From Sphingobium sp. (GTDB taxonomy: Bacteria; Pseudomonadota; Alphaproteobacteria; Sphingomonadales; Sphingomonadaceae): a DNA stretch of 64,000 nt. A program made the translations under genes and the position numbers. Below the pieces are notes generated by a model. That model was not told the DNA's origin and did not search any database. It saw only the letters and a program-made list of their open reading frames with translations. This document shows, one piece after another, positions 16,475 to 24,546 of the stretch. How positions within the stretch are numbered: position 1 is the stretch's first letter; the number at the start of each line of letters is the position of its first letter. The DNA is taken from NCBI GenBank assembly GCA_017744605.1, contig JAGIAZ010000001.1, positions 310,001-374,000 on the forward strand. The letters run 5' to 3'.

Positions 16475-17110
16475 ATGGCACATCCATTCAGGCGCAAGGT
16501 CCCGCCCGACATGATCGGGGACACGCGACCGAGCTGGCATCTCCACCGCTACCTTCAGGGCTCGGCCAACCTCTTCGAGGAAAACCGGCTGCTCAAGTTC
16601 GCCATCGCGGGCCTGTTCGGGATCACCGCGGTCCTCGGCACGGTGATCTACACCTCGAACCAGAACCAGCGGACCGTCATCGTGCCGTTCGGGGCCGGCG
16701 GCGACCTCTATGTCACAGGCAGCAAGCCATCGATGGGTTATCTGCGCACGATCACGCGCAACATCGTCAGCCTTTCAGGCACCTATTCGGCCTATTCCGC
16801 CGACCGGCAGTTTCAGGAGCTGCTGAGCCTGGTGCATCCCAGCGCCTACAACGCGCTGCGCGACAGCCTCAACCGTTTGCTCGACGAGCTCGCGAACAAC
16901 CCGACGCTCTCGATCGCGACCTATATCCGCACCGACAAGCCGGTCACCTACACGGACACCGAAATCCTCGCGCCGATCGAAAAGGTCCGCGTCATCGGCG
17001 GCGTGATCCGCAAGTTCCGGGGCGATCTCAGAATCCGCTTCGTGGTCGACAACGGCCGCTTCTGGCTGACCAGCCTTTCCGAGGAGAATTTCAGTGCCGA
17101 GACCCGGTAA
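16475..17110 (+). CDS. traE: TraE, type IV secretion core protein
   Basis: This 211-residue protein starts 5 bases after traL. A single N-terminal membrane helix (LLKFAIAGLFGITAVLGTVIY) follows the conserved ENR. The periplasmic domain contains YLRTITRNIVSLSGTYSAYSADRQFQELL and an NGRFWLTSLSE end. It is a VirB8-like component. It overlaps traK by 17 bases. Confidence 0.9.
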   Translation: MAHPFRRKVPPDMIGDTRPSWHLHRYLQGSANLFEENRLLKFAIAGLFGITAVLGTVIYTSNQNQRTVIVPFGAGGDLYVTGSKPSMGYLRTITRNIVSLSGTYSAYSADRQFQELLSLVHPSAYNALRDSLNRLLDELANNPTLSIATYIRTDKPVTYTDTEILAPIEKVRVIGGVIRKFRGDLRIRFVVDNGRFWLTSLSEENFSAETR

Positions 17111-17861
17111 TCGTCCGGCGCTTGCCTGCGCCCTGGCGGCCATGATCGCCGCGAGTCCCGCGGCGGCGCAATCGATCGCGGCGCTGCCGGATCAGACAAG
17201 CCGCCTCCGCCTCTCCAACCGCGACGTCAACCATATCGTCTGCGTCGGCGGCGACATCGAGGATGTGAAGTTCTCGGCGGAAAAGGGCCTCGCGGTCGAA
17301 CGCGGCGGCTCGGATGCCTGGATCAAATTCCTGGTCCTCGAAACCGAGGACATGGGCGCCAAGACGCGCACCTATGTCACCAGCCCTTCGGAATTCTTCG
17401 TGTCGTGCAACGGGGCGATCTACCCGCTCTATGCGGAACCGGCCGATATTCCCGCCCAGACCGTGACGCTGGTGCCCGGCTCAAGCCAGCACGCGCGCGA
17501 GAATGACAGCTTGCTGGGTCCGCTCGCCGAGGAGGAGCGCGCCGTTTCGATCACGCTCAGCATCCTGCAGGATCGTGTTCCGGCCAGTTTCACCGAAATC
17601 GCACCGGCGCGCGCGGCGCTCTCGGTCCCCGAATTTCCCGATGTGCGCATCGGCGAACGCCGCCGGCTTGAAGTCGAGGGCGCCGGACTGTCGGCGAGCG
17701 AATATCTTGTCGAGGCGACCGCCGCAACGGCGCTCGATGAACGTGTCTTCCTCAATAGCAGCCTGGGCGCCGACATCTTCGCGGTCACGCTCGACCGCCT
17801 GAACCTGGCGGCGGGCGAAAGCGCGCGGCTCATCATCGTTCGCCGGAGGGTCGCACCATGA
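17094..17861 (+). CDS. traK: TraK, outer-membrane-complex protein
   Basis: This 255-residue protein starts at GTG 17094 inside traE. The signal peptide ends SPAAAQ. The body contains SNRDVNHIVCVGGDIEDVKFSAEKGL and YVTSPSEFFVSCNGAIYPLYAEP, conserved features of TraK/VirB9-like secretin-associated proteins. The C-terminal part is all-beta. It would form the outer-membrane ring with TraV and TraB. Confidence 0.9.
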   Translation: MPRPGNRPALACALAAMIAASPAAAQSIAALPDQTSRLRLSNRDVNHIVCVGGDIEDVKFSAEKGLAVERGGSDAWIKFLVLETEDMGAKTRTYVTSPSEFFVSCNGAIYPLYAEPADIPAQTVTLVPGSSQHARENDSLLGPLAEEERAVSITLSILQDRVPASFTEIAPARAALSVPEFPDVRIGERRRLEVEGAGLSASEYLVEATAATALDERVFLNSSLGADIFAVTLDRLNLAAGESARLIIVRRRVAP

Positions 17862-19135
17862 CCGACAACATCACCCCTGCTTCCGACACCGCCCGCTCCG
17901 CGCAAAAACCTGAAACCGAGGATCGCCCGGCCCTGCTCGACGTGCGGATGCAATGGGAGCGGCTGACCTCGGAGCAGCGGCTGCGCGCGAAGCAGGCGGG
18001 CGTGGCCGCGATCATCGCGCTGTTCGGCTATGGGCTTTACACGGCGAGCTCCAGTGGCACGAAAGAAGCCCCCGCCGCCCCTGCCGCATCCAAGCTCGAC
18101 ATGGGCGCCGGCCTTCGCGGCGACAGCCTTGAAGTCAAGTTGCGGGGCGATTTGCAGAAGATTCTCGACGGTCAGAATCTGCTCGGAGACCGGGTCACCG
18201 CGATCGAGGAAGGCCATGTCGGGCGGCCCGCGACAACGCCCGCGCCCGGCGCCGGGGATAACAGCGATCTCCCGCCCGCGTTGCCCGGCGACCCGCCCGC
18301 TTATCCGCCCTCGCCGCCGGAGGCGAACGCCGAAGCCGGTTCGATACCGGCGCCACCGACACCACCGAGCGCACCGCCCGCGCCCCCGGCGCCGCCAACG
18401 GAGCGCCAGATCGGCGCGATCGGCGCCGCGACGACGCCGACCGGCACGGAAGGAGGCGCGGCCGGCGGGGCCAAGGCAAAAAAAGCGAACCGAACGATCT
18501 ATTTGCCTCCTGGTTTTATGAAAGCCCGGCTGCTTACCGGCGTGGACGCGCTGGCGAGCCGGGACGCGACCAGCAACCCTGAACCGATCATCGCCCGCGT
18601 GCAGGCACCAGCCGTGCTGCCCAACGAAGTGAAGGCCAATCTCGCCGGCTGCTTCGTCGTGGGGAACGCCACCGGCAGCCTCGCGAAGGAACGCGTCGAG
18701 GTGCAGCTCGTCTCGATCTCGTGCGTCGATTTCGACGAACACGCCGTGGTTGATCAGCCGCTCAAGGGTTTCTTCGTCGATGGCGACGGCAAGAAGGGTC
18801 TGTCCGGCAAGGTCGTGACCCGGGCGGGCGCGACGCTCGCGCGCGCCTTCATCGCCGGGACGATCTCGGGCTTTGCCCAATCGGTCGAGAACACGTTCGG
18901 CAATATCTCGACCTCCGCGCTCGGCAGCGTCCGCACGCTCGATGCCGGCGATGCCGCCAAGTCCGGCATTGCCGGTGGCCTGGGGCGCTCATCGGACAAG
19001 CTCACCGACTTCTATCTCGACCTCGCGCGGCAGGCCGGCCCGGTGGTGGAGGTCGGCGCCGCCAAGGAGGTGGTGGTCGTCATCCAGGAAGGCGTCGCGC
19101 TCGAGATCAAGCCGTCGGTCGGAGCCAAGTTCTGA
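17858..19135 (+). CDS. traB: TraB, VirB10-like envelope-spanning protein
   Basis: This 425-residue protein overlaps traK by 4 bases. A cytoplasmic N-terminus is followed by one membrane helix (AGVAAIIALFGYGLYTA), a Pro-rich periplasmic linker (about residues 120-200) and the TrbI/VirB10 beta domain (FMKARLLTGVDALASRDATSN, FFVDGDGKKGLSGKVVTRAG). The protein spans both membranes in the core complex. A homopolymeric aaaaaa run near 18480 lies in the linker, but the frame is intact. Confidence 0.92.
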   Translation: MTDNITPASDTARSAQKPETEDRPALLDVRMQWERLTSEQRLRAKQAGVAAIIALFGYGLYTASSSGTKEAPAAPAASKLDMGAGLRGDSLEVKLRGDLQKILDGQNLLGDRVTAIEEGHVGRPATTPAPGAGDNSDLPPALPGDPPAYPPSPPEANAEAGSIPAPPTPPSAPPAPPAPPTERQIGAIGAATTPTGTEGGAAGGAKAKKANRTIYLPPGFMKARLLTGVDALASRDATSNPEPIIARVQAPAVLPNEVKANLAGCFVVGNATGSLAKERVEVQLVSISCVDFDEHAVVDQPLKGFFVDGDGKKGLSGKVVTRAGATLARAFIAGTISGFAQSVENTFGNISTSALGSVRTLDAGDAAKSGIAGGLGRSSDKLTDFYLDLARQAGPVVEVGAAKEVVVVIQEGVALEIKPSVGAKF

Positions 19136-19170
19136 TGCGCCCGCCGTCCATCCATCAAGGAGCAACTGCC

Positions 19171-19773
19171 ATGCGTCAGTTCAACGCCCGCGGCTGGCGT
19201 CCGATCGCCGTCGCGGCCATCCTTCTCGCGACCAGCGGCTGCGCGACCGTCGGCTCGGTGATGTCGCCCTACAGCGAAAAGTTCTCGTGCAAGAACGACG
19301 ATCACGGTCAATGCATCCATCCCGAGCGTGCCTATGAAGACGCGGTCGCCGGCGTTGCTTCCAAATCGGATCCGGCAGTTACGAACGACCGCAAGCTGCT
19401 CGATCAGCGCCAGCGCGAGGCAACCCGGCGCGGGCGCGTCCAGACACCGGAGGGCAGCGCCTACGGCAGCTATCGGGATAGCGTCTATCACGAACTCAAG
19501 GGCCTGATCGAAGCGCCGGTGACGCCGATGCTCAAGCCGGCGCGCACGATCCGCACGCTGATCCTCCCTTATGCCGATCGCCAGCGCCCGGACCGGCTCT
19601 ACATGCCGCGCTACGTCTATTCGATCGTCGACAAGCCCGTGTGGGTGGTCGGCGGCACCCTCGTCTCCCCGCCGGGCCGCGCGCCGCAAGCCCCGATCCT
19701 GGGACAGGTCAAGGACGTACCGGCCGATAACTACCCCGGCACCACCGAGCAGCGGCAGGAGCCGAAGCCATGA
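19171..19773 (+). CDS. traV: TraV, outer-membrane lipoprotein of the secretion core
   Basis: About 200 residues from ATG 19171, placed 8 bases after AAGGAG; the 19135 start has no such site. The lipobox is LATSGC. The mature region has the Cys-containing FSCKNDDHGQCIHPERAYEDA typical of TraV. It would anchor the TraK/TraB ring in the outer membrane. It overlaps traC by 4 bases. Confidence 0.9.
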   Translation: MRQFNARGWRPIAVAAILLATSGCATVGSVMSPYSEKFSCKNDDHGQCIHPERAYEDAVAGVASKSDPAVTNDRKLLDQRQREATRRGRVQTPEGSAYGSYRDSVYHELKGLIEAPVTPMLKPARTIRTLILPYADRQRPDRLYMPRYVYSIVDKPVWVVGGTLVSPPGRAPQAPILGQVKDVPADNYPGTTEQRQEPKP

Positions 19774-22295
19774 AGGCGCCCGGCACCCGCAGCGGCGGCG
19801 GGCTCACTTATGCGCAATTGCGCAACGGCGTCCGCCGGGACAGCTTTTCGGATTACCTCCCGCTTGTCGCGTGGGAGCCGGAAACCGAAGCCTTTCTCTG
19901 CATCGACGATTGCTGGGGCCACGCCTGGGAGATCGTGCCGAGCACCTATTTGTTCGCGCATGTCCAAAGCGCGCTGCAGGGCCTGTTCAACATCCATTTC
20001 CCGGACGGCACCGTCCTGCAGATCCATACCTTCGCAGACCCCCTGATCGACGACGCGCTCGACGCCTTCATCGACCTGAAGACGCGGGACGATCCGCTGA
20101 TCCAGGCATCGGCGCAGCGCATGCGCGAATATCTGAGCGCGGGACGCCATGGCCTCAAGGCGTTGCACGACATCCCGATCCGCAACTTTCGGACCATCCT
20201 GTCGATCAAGACCCGCCGCCCGCTCGGCGAGGACCTGCGGCGCCAGGTCGAGGAACAGCTTTCGAAGCTCGGCATCCGCCGGCTCGAACCAGAGGAGCTG
20301 ATTTCATTCTATCGGCGCGTCTTCAACGGCGTCGCCAGGCCGGCCCCGGGCGTGTTCGCCGATGGCACGACGGTCGGCGCACCGCCCCTGCGCAAGCAAA
20401 TCATCGACGCTGGTCCTGATCTGCGCTTCGAAGGCCCCGAAGTCTTCATCGGCAACCAGGTGATGCGCTGCCTCACGCCCAAGGCACCGGCGCGGCGGAT
20501 CACGGCCGAACGCGCCAATCGACTGCTGGGCGGGATGCGGGGCGCGGCCGAGGACAGCGACCAGATCGGCGGTCCCTTTCTGTTCACCCTGAACGTGCTG
20601 TTCGACCATTCGCAGTTCGAAATCCACAAGCGCGCGCAGATCCTCTCCGCGCAGAAAGCCGCGGGCAGTTTCGCGGTCGAGGTCGGCAAGCAGATCGAGG
20701 AGATCGGCTGGATCCTCGATGAAGCCGGCAACAGCAAGTTCGTGCGGGTGATCCCGACCGTCTGGGTGTTCGGTCAAACGAGAGAACATGCTCGCGAGAT
20801 GGCCGCTCGGGCGAAGCGCCTATGGGAGAGCGAGCCCCTTCCCTTCTCGATGCAGGAGGAAAGCTACCTCAACCCCACGTTGCTGGTGATGAGCCTGCCG
20901 TTCGGCCTCTACCCGGACCGGTCGACGCTGCGCATGCTCGAGCGCGATTTCCATATGCCGGTGAAGGCCGCGGCGCTGCTGGCGCCGATCCAGACCGACT
21001 TTCGCGGCGGCGGCCGCCCGGCGCTCCTCTATGCCGGACGCAAGGGCCAGCTCGTCACGCTCGACCTCTTCGACCCCCGGATCAACAATTACAATTTCGT
21101 CGTCTCGGCGGAGAGCGGCGCCGGCAAGAGCTTCCTGCTCAACAATCTCTGCCAGCAATATTATGCGCAAGGCGCGCTGATCCGCGTCATCGACATCGGC
21201 GGCAGCTATCGGAAGCTCTGCACGCTTTGTTCGGGCCGCTATATCGACATCGGCGAAGAGTGGCCGGTCCTTAACCCCTTCGACATGGGGCTGGCGCGTG
21301 ATGGCGACGACCGCGAGTCGGCGATCGCCATGGCGGTCATGATCGTCGCCGAGATGGCGAACGCCTCCACGCGCAAGCCCGTCACCACGTCGCAATGGAA
21401 TCTGCTCAAGTCAGCCTCGCAATGGACGGTGGAGAGCGGGCGCGGCGAGGCGGGAATCGACGCGGTTCGCGAATGGCTTGGCCGCTATCCCGAATATGCG
21501 GCGAGCGATCTCGACCGCGTCGAGCATCTCGTGCCGGTGGCGCGCGAACTCGCCTTCAACCTCAGGGATTTCGCATCGGGCGGAATCTACGGCCGGTTCT
21601 TCAACGGCCCGTCCACGCTCGACATTAGCCGCGACGAGTTCGTCGTTCTCGAACTTGAACGCCTCAAGACCATGCCGGATTTGTTCAACGTCATCGTCAT
21701 GGTGGTGGTCAACGCCGTCACTCAAGAGCTTTATCACTCGGCGCGCGACCGCCCGCGTTTCGTGCTGTGCGACGAATCCGCGCAATTTATGACGCGAAGC
21801 GAGGGCCAGGACCTGTCGCGCCTCGCCGAAGCCTTCAGCCAGGGCTATCGCCGCGCCCGCAAATATCGCGGCTCGTTCGGCATCGTGCTGCAGTCGATGA
21901 ACGACCTCCTGCTGTTCGGCGGCACGGGTCAGGTCATCCTCGAAAATGCGGCAACGCGCTTCTTGTTGCAGGGATCGACGTACGACAAGGCGGTCGACAA
22001 CAAGGTGCTCGATTATTCGGGGTTCGTCCTCGACCTGCTGAAATCCGTCCGCAATTCGAAGCCAAATTATTCCGAGGTCTTCATCGACTCGCCATTGGGC
22101 CTGGGGATCGCGCGTCTCGTCGTCGACCCCTTTTCCTACTGGGTGAATACCTCGGCGCCGGACGAAGTCGCCGCGTTCGAAGGGCTGATGCGTCAGGGTC
22201 TGTCGCCGCTCGAAGCGGTGTGCCGGCTGGCCGGCGTGGAGCCGAGCGAGATCCTGGGCAGGAACGCGTCAACCGCGTTGCTGGCGGCGGAGTGA
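19770..22295 (+). CDS. traC: TraC, VirB4-like pilus assembly ATPase
   Basis: This 841-residue protein has Walker A in SAESGAGKSFLLNNL (about residue 448 onward) and Walker B in RFVLCDESAQFM. The sequence between is typical for TraC (FDPRINNYNFVV, IDIGGSYRKLC). It powers pilus assembly at the inner membrane. The length is usual for F-type TraC. Its stop overlaps the start of a small membrane protein. Confidence 0.95.
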   Translation: MKAPGTRSGGGLTYAQLRNGVRRDSFSDYLPLVAWEPETEAFLCIDDCWGHAWEIVPSTYLFAHVQSALQGLFNIHFPDGTVLQIHTFADPLIDDALDAFIDLKTRDDPLIQASAQRMREYLSAGRHGLKALHDIPIRNFRTILSIKTRRPLGEDLRRQVEEQLSKLGIRRLEPEELISFYRRVFNGVARPAPGVFADGTTVGAPPLRKQIIDAGPDLRFEGPEVFIGNQVMRCLTPKAPARRITAERANRLLGGMRGAAEDSDQIGGPFLFTLNVLFDHSQFEIHKRAQILSAQKAAGSFAVEVGKQIEEIGWILDEAGNSKFVRVIPTVWVFGQTREHAREMAARAKRLWESEPLPFSMQEESYLNPTLLVMSLPFGLYPDRSTLRMLERDFHMPVKAAALLAPIQTDFRGGGRPALLYAGRKGQLVTLDLFDPRINNYNFVVSAESGAGKSFLLNNLCQQYYAQGALIRVIDIGGSYRKLCTLCSGRYIDIGEEWPVLNPFDMGLARDGDDRESAIAMAVMIVAEMANASTRKPVTTSQWNLLKSASQWTVESGRGEAGIDAVREWLGRYPEYAASDLDRVEHLVPVARELAFNLRDFASGGIYGRFFNGPSTLDISRDEFVVLELERLKTMPDLFNVIVMVVVNAVTQELYHSARDRPRFVLCDESAQFMTRSEGQDLSRLAEAFSQGYRRARKYRGSFGIVLQSMNDLLLFGGTGQVILENAATRFLLQGSTYDKAVDNKVLDYSGFVLDLLKSVRNSKPNYSEVFIDSPLGLGIARLVVDPFSYWVNTSAPDEVAAFEGLMRQGLSPLEAVCRLAGVEPSEILGRNASTALLAAE

Positions 22296-22630
22296 TGGCG
22301 ATGCGGCGTCCATCTCTCCCCAACCCCGATCAGTTCAAGCTCCGCCTGGCGGCGGATGAGGATCTGGAGCGCATCATCGAGGCGCGGGTAGCGGAGCGCT
22401 GCGAGGCGGAATCGATCCGCTGGCGCTTTCGCCTCGTGACGATCGAGACGGCGATGGTAGGCGCGCTGGTGACGGCCGCGGGCCTCGCTCTGGAGCAGCC
22501 GACGATGCTGGTGCTGCGCGCGGCCGTGATCGTCGCGGGATCGTGCCTTGCGAGCGGCATCCTGCTGATCGGCTTGTCGGCATGGTCGAGCAAGCTCCTC
22601 ATTCGCTGGACCCGGTGGAGGGCGCGATGA
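22295..22630 (+). CDS. Small membrane protein between traC and traW
   Basis: This 111-residue protein starts on the last base of the traC stop. A charged N-terminal helix (KLRLAADEDLERIIEARVAERCEAE) is followed by two hydrophobic segments (AMVGALVTAAGLALEQP and MLVLRAAVIVAGSCLASGILLIGL) and a basic tail. F-type operons usually have trbI here, but this protein has a different topology, so I do not call it TrbI. A role in pilus assembly is possible. Confidence 0.6.
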   Translation: MAMRRPSLPNPDQFKLRLAADEDLERIIEARVAERCEAESIRWRFRLVTIETAMVGALVTAAGLALEQPTMLVLRAAVIVAGSCLASGILLIGLSAWSSKLLIRWTRWRAR

Positions 22631-22860
22631 ACGGCCTGTTCTCCTCGCGGCCCTGCGCGGGTGCGATCCGCGCGATCGTGGGCGGCTTCACCTTGCAACT
22701 CATCCCAGCGCTCCTCGCCGCGCGATCGACCGCCATCGATGGCGCACTGCGCACGATCACGCTGCTGGTGGCCTGCCTCGCGCTCGGCGCGCTGGTGGCG
22801 GCCATCGTCGGGGAGCCCGCCGACCTCACCCCTTATTGGAAGAAGCGCCGTGACCGGTAA
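22627..22860 (+). CDS. Small membrane protein upstream of traW
   Basis: This 77-residue protein overlaps its upstream neighbour by 4 bases and traW by 11 bases. Two hydrophobic stretches (GGFTLQLIPALLAARST and TLLVACLALGALVAAIVG) and a basic end (WKKRRDR) suggest an inner-membrane protein. No family is recognised. The tight overlaps on both sides argue that it is translated. Confidence 0.55.
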   Translation: MNGLFSSRPCAGAIRAIVGGFTLQLIPALLAARSTAIDGALRTITLLVACLALGALVAAIVGEPADLTPYWKKRRDR

Positions 22861-23533
22861 TCGCGCCCTGCCCGCCTCTCCCCGCTCCCATCGCCGCCGG
22901 GCGCCTGGCACCGCGCTGGCGCTCTGCGCCGGGCTGCTCGGCGCGGCCGCGCCCATGCCGCAGGCAGGCACCGGCACGATCGGCCGCACCTGGCCAATCG
23001 TCGAACCTGATGCCCTGGCCGAGATCGAGGCGAAGGTCGCGACCCTTCCCGCCGACCTCTCCAAATCCTTCGGCCCGCGCTCGCGCTGGACGGCGCTCAA
23101 GTCGGCCCCGCTTGGCGTGGCCGCCGCGGATCGCACGCGGACCGTGGTGCCCTTCTATACGCTGGATTTCGACATCAAACTGCCGGACGGGAAATTGCTC
23201 TATCCGCGCGGGTTCACCTTCAACCCGCTGACGTTCGTCCAGCTTCCCCAGCGGCTGGTGGTCGTCCATCCGCGCGACCTTGCCTGGGCGCTCAAGGTCG
23301 CGAGGCCCGCCGACTTCATCCTGCTCAGCGCCGATGGCGCGCAGAATGGCGATCCGATCGCGCTCTCCGAGCGAACGGGCCGCGCCATCTTCATCCTCGA
23401 AGAGCGGGTGAAGGAACGGCTTGGGCTGACCGTCGCGCCGGTCATCGTCACCCAGAACGGCCCGAAGCTCATCCTTGCCGAATACGGTCCGCGCAGTCGC
23501 AAGCAGCCGGCGCCCGAAGGGAAATCCCTGTGA
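22850..23533 (+). CDS. traW: TraW, pilus assembly protein
   Basis: About 227 residues from GTG 22850. A basic N-terminus and hydrophobic stretch (ALALCAGLLGAAAPM) form the signal peptide. Conserved TraW features follow: YTLDFDIKLPDGKLLYPRGFTFNPL, then VVHPRDLAWAL and ILSADGA-like segments, ending AERTGRAIFILEERVKERLG. The protein is periplasmic and works with TraU and TrbC. It overlaps traU by 4 bases. Confidence 0.85.
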   Translation: MTGNRALPASPRSHRRRAPGTALALCAGLLGAAAPMPQAGTGTIGRTWPIVEPDALAEIEAKVATLPADLSKSFGPRSRWTALKSAPLGVAAADRTRTVVPFYTLDFDIKLPDGKLLYPRGFTFNPLTFVQLPQRLVVVHPRDLAWALKVARPADFILLSADGAQNGDPIALSERTGRAIFILEERVKERLGLTVAPVIVTQNGPKLILAEYGPRSRKQPAPEGKSL

Positions 23534-24546
23534 GCCGCCGCCTCTCCGCGCTCCTCATCGCACTCTTGCTCGGACTGGCTGGCGCGACAATCTGGCCAAG
23601 CCAGGCCCATGCCTCGAAATGCGAGGCCGGGACCATCTTCAATCCGATCACCAAGGTTCGCTGGACCTGCATCTTCCCGATCACGATCGGCGGGATCCGG
23701 GTCGGGAGCTTCGACGGGCTCGACAAGGCGCTCGACGCGCAATCCGCCTCCAAACCGCTCTGCGCCTGCCGCAAGGGCGTGCAGTTCTGGTTCGGCGTCA
23801 AGGTTTCCTACTGGAATCCGAACCGCATGATCGACGTGGTGACCGAGCCGGGCTGCATGATGGCGCTGGGCGCCGACCTGATGCCGACCGGCGGCAAATT
23901 GCAGGGCAGCCAATCGTCGATTTCGGACGGGACCAACACCCGCAAGATGTTCGCGCAGATGCATTATTACATCAGTCCGGTCTGGGCGATCCTCGACATG
24001 TTCACCGATCTTCCATGCCTGGAAGATGACGGGTTCGACGTCGCGATGATCACCGAGGTCCTGCCCACCTGGCAGTCGGGCACATTGGGCGCGATCATCC
24101 AGCCCGAAGGCATATTGTTCGGCAATCCGGCTGCGGGGCTCGCCTGCATGGGCGACAGCGCGGCGGCGGCGGCCGGCAAGGTCATCGACCCCTTGTTCTG
24201 GTGCATGGGAAGCTGGGGCGCGACCTACCCGATCGCCGGCGACATCCATTTCGACGACAGCGTCGAGGCGTGGGCCGGTCTCGCGGCGCGCGGCACGTTC
24301 ATGATGGGACGGCTGGGCGCCCTCACGATCAGCACCGCTGACGGCTGCGCGTTCAAGCCGAGCCCGATCTGGACGAAGTCGCGCTACAAGCTCCAGCTCA
24401 TGGAGCCCGTGAAGGGCGGCAAGTGCGTCAACATCGGGCGTCCCGGTGCGCTGTGGTCATCGGCCAAGCACGCGCCGGGAAAAGACAACGCCCAGTTCAT
24501 GCTTTTCGAGAAGGTCATGTGCTGCGCGGGGATCGCGGTCCCATGA
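23530..24546 (+). CDS. traU: TraU, mating-pair and pilus assembly protein
   Basis: This 338-residue protein has a signal peptide (ALLIALLLGLAGATIWPSQAHA). The Cys-rich mature part contains CEAGTIFNPITKVRWTCIFPI, CACRKGVQFWFGVKVSYWNP and FWCMGSWGATYPI, all characteristic of TraU. At least ten Cys residues are consistent with dependence on the dsbC-like enzyme upstream. Its stop overlaps the next start (ATGA). Confidence 0.95.
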   Translation: MSRRLSALLIALLLGLAGATIWPSQAHASKCEAGTIFNPITKVRWTCIFPITIGGIRVGSFDGLDKALDAQSASKPLCACRKGVQFWFGVKVSYWNPNRMIDVVTEPGCMMALGADLMPTGGKLQGSQSSISDGTNTRKMFAQMHYYISPVWAILDMFTDLPCLEDDGFDVAMITEVLPTWQSGTLGAIIQPEGILFGNPAAGLACMGDSAAAAAGKVIDPLFWCMGSWGATYPIAGDIHFDDSVEAWAGLAARGTFMMGRLGALTISTADGCAFKPSPIWTKSRYKLQLMEPVKGGKCVNIGRPGALWSSAKHAPGKDNAQFMLFEKVMCCAGIAVP

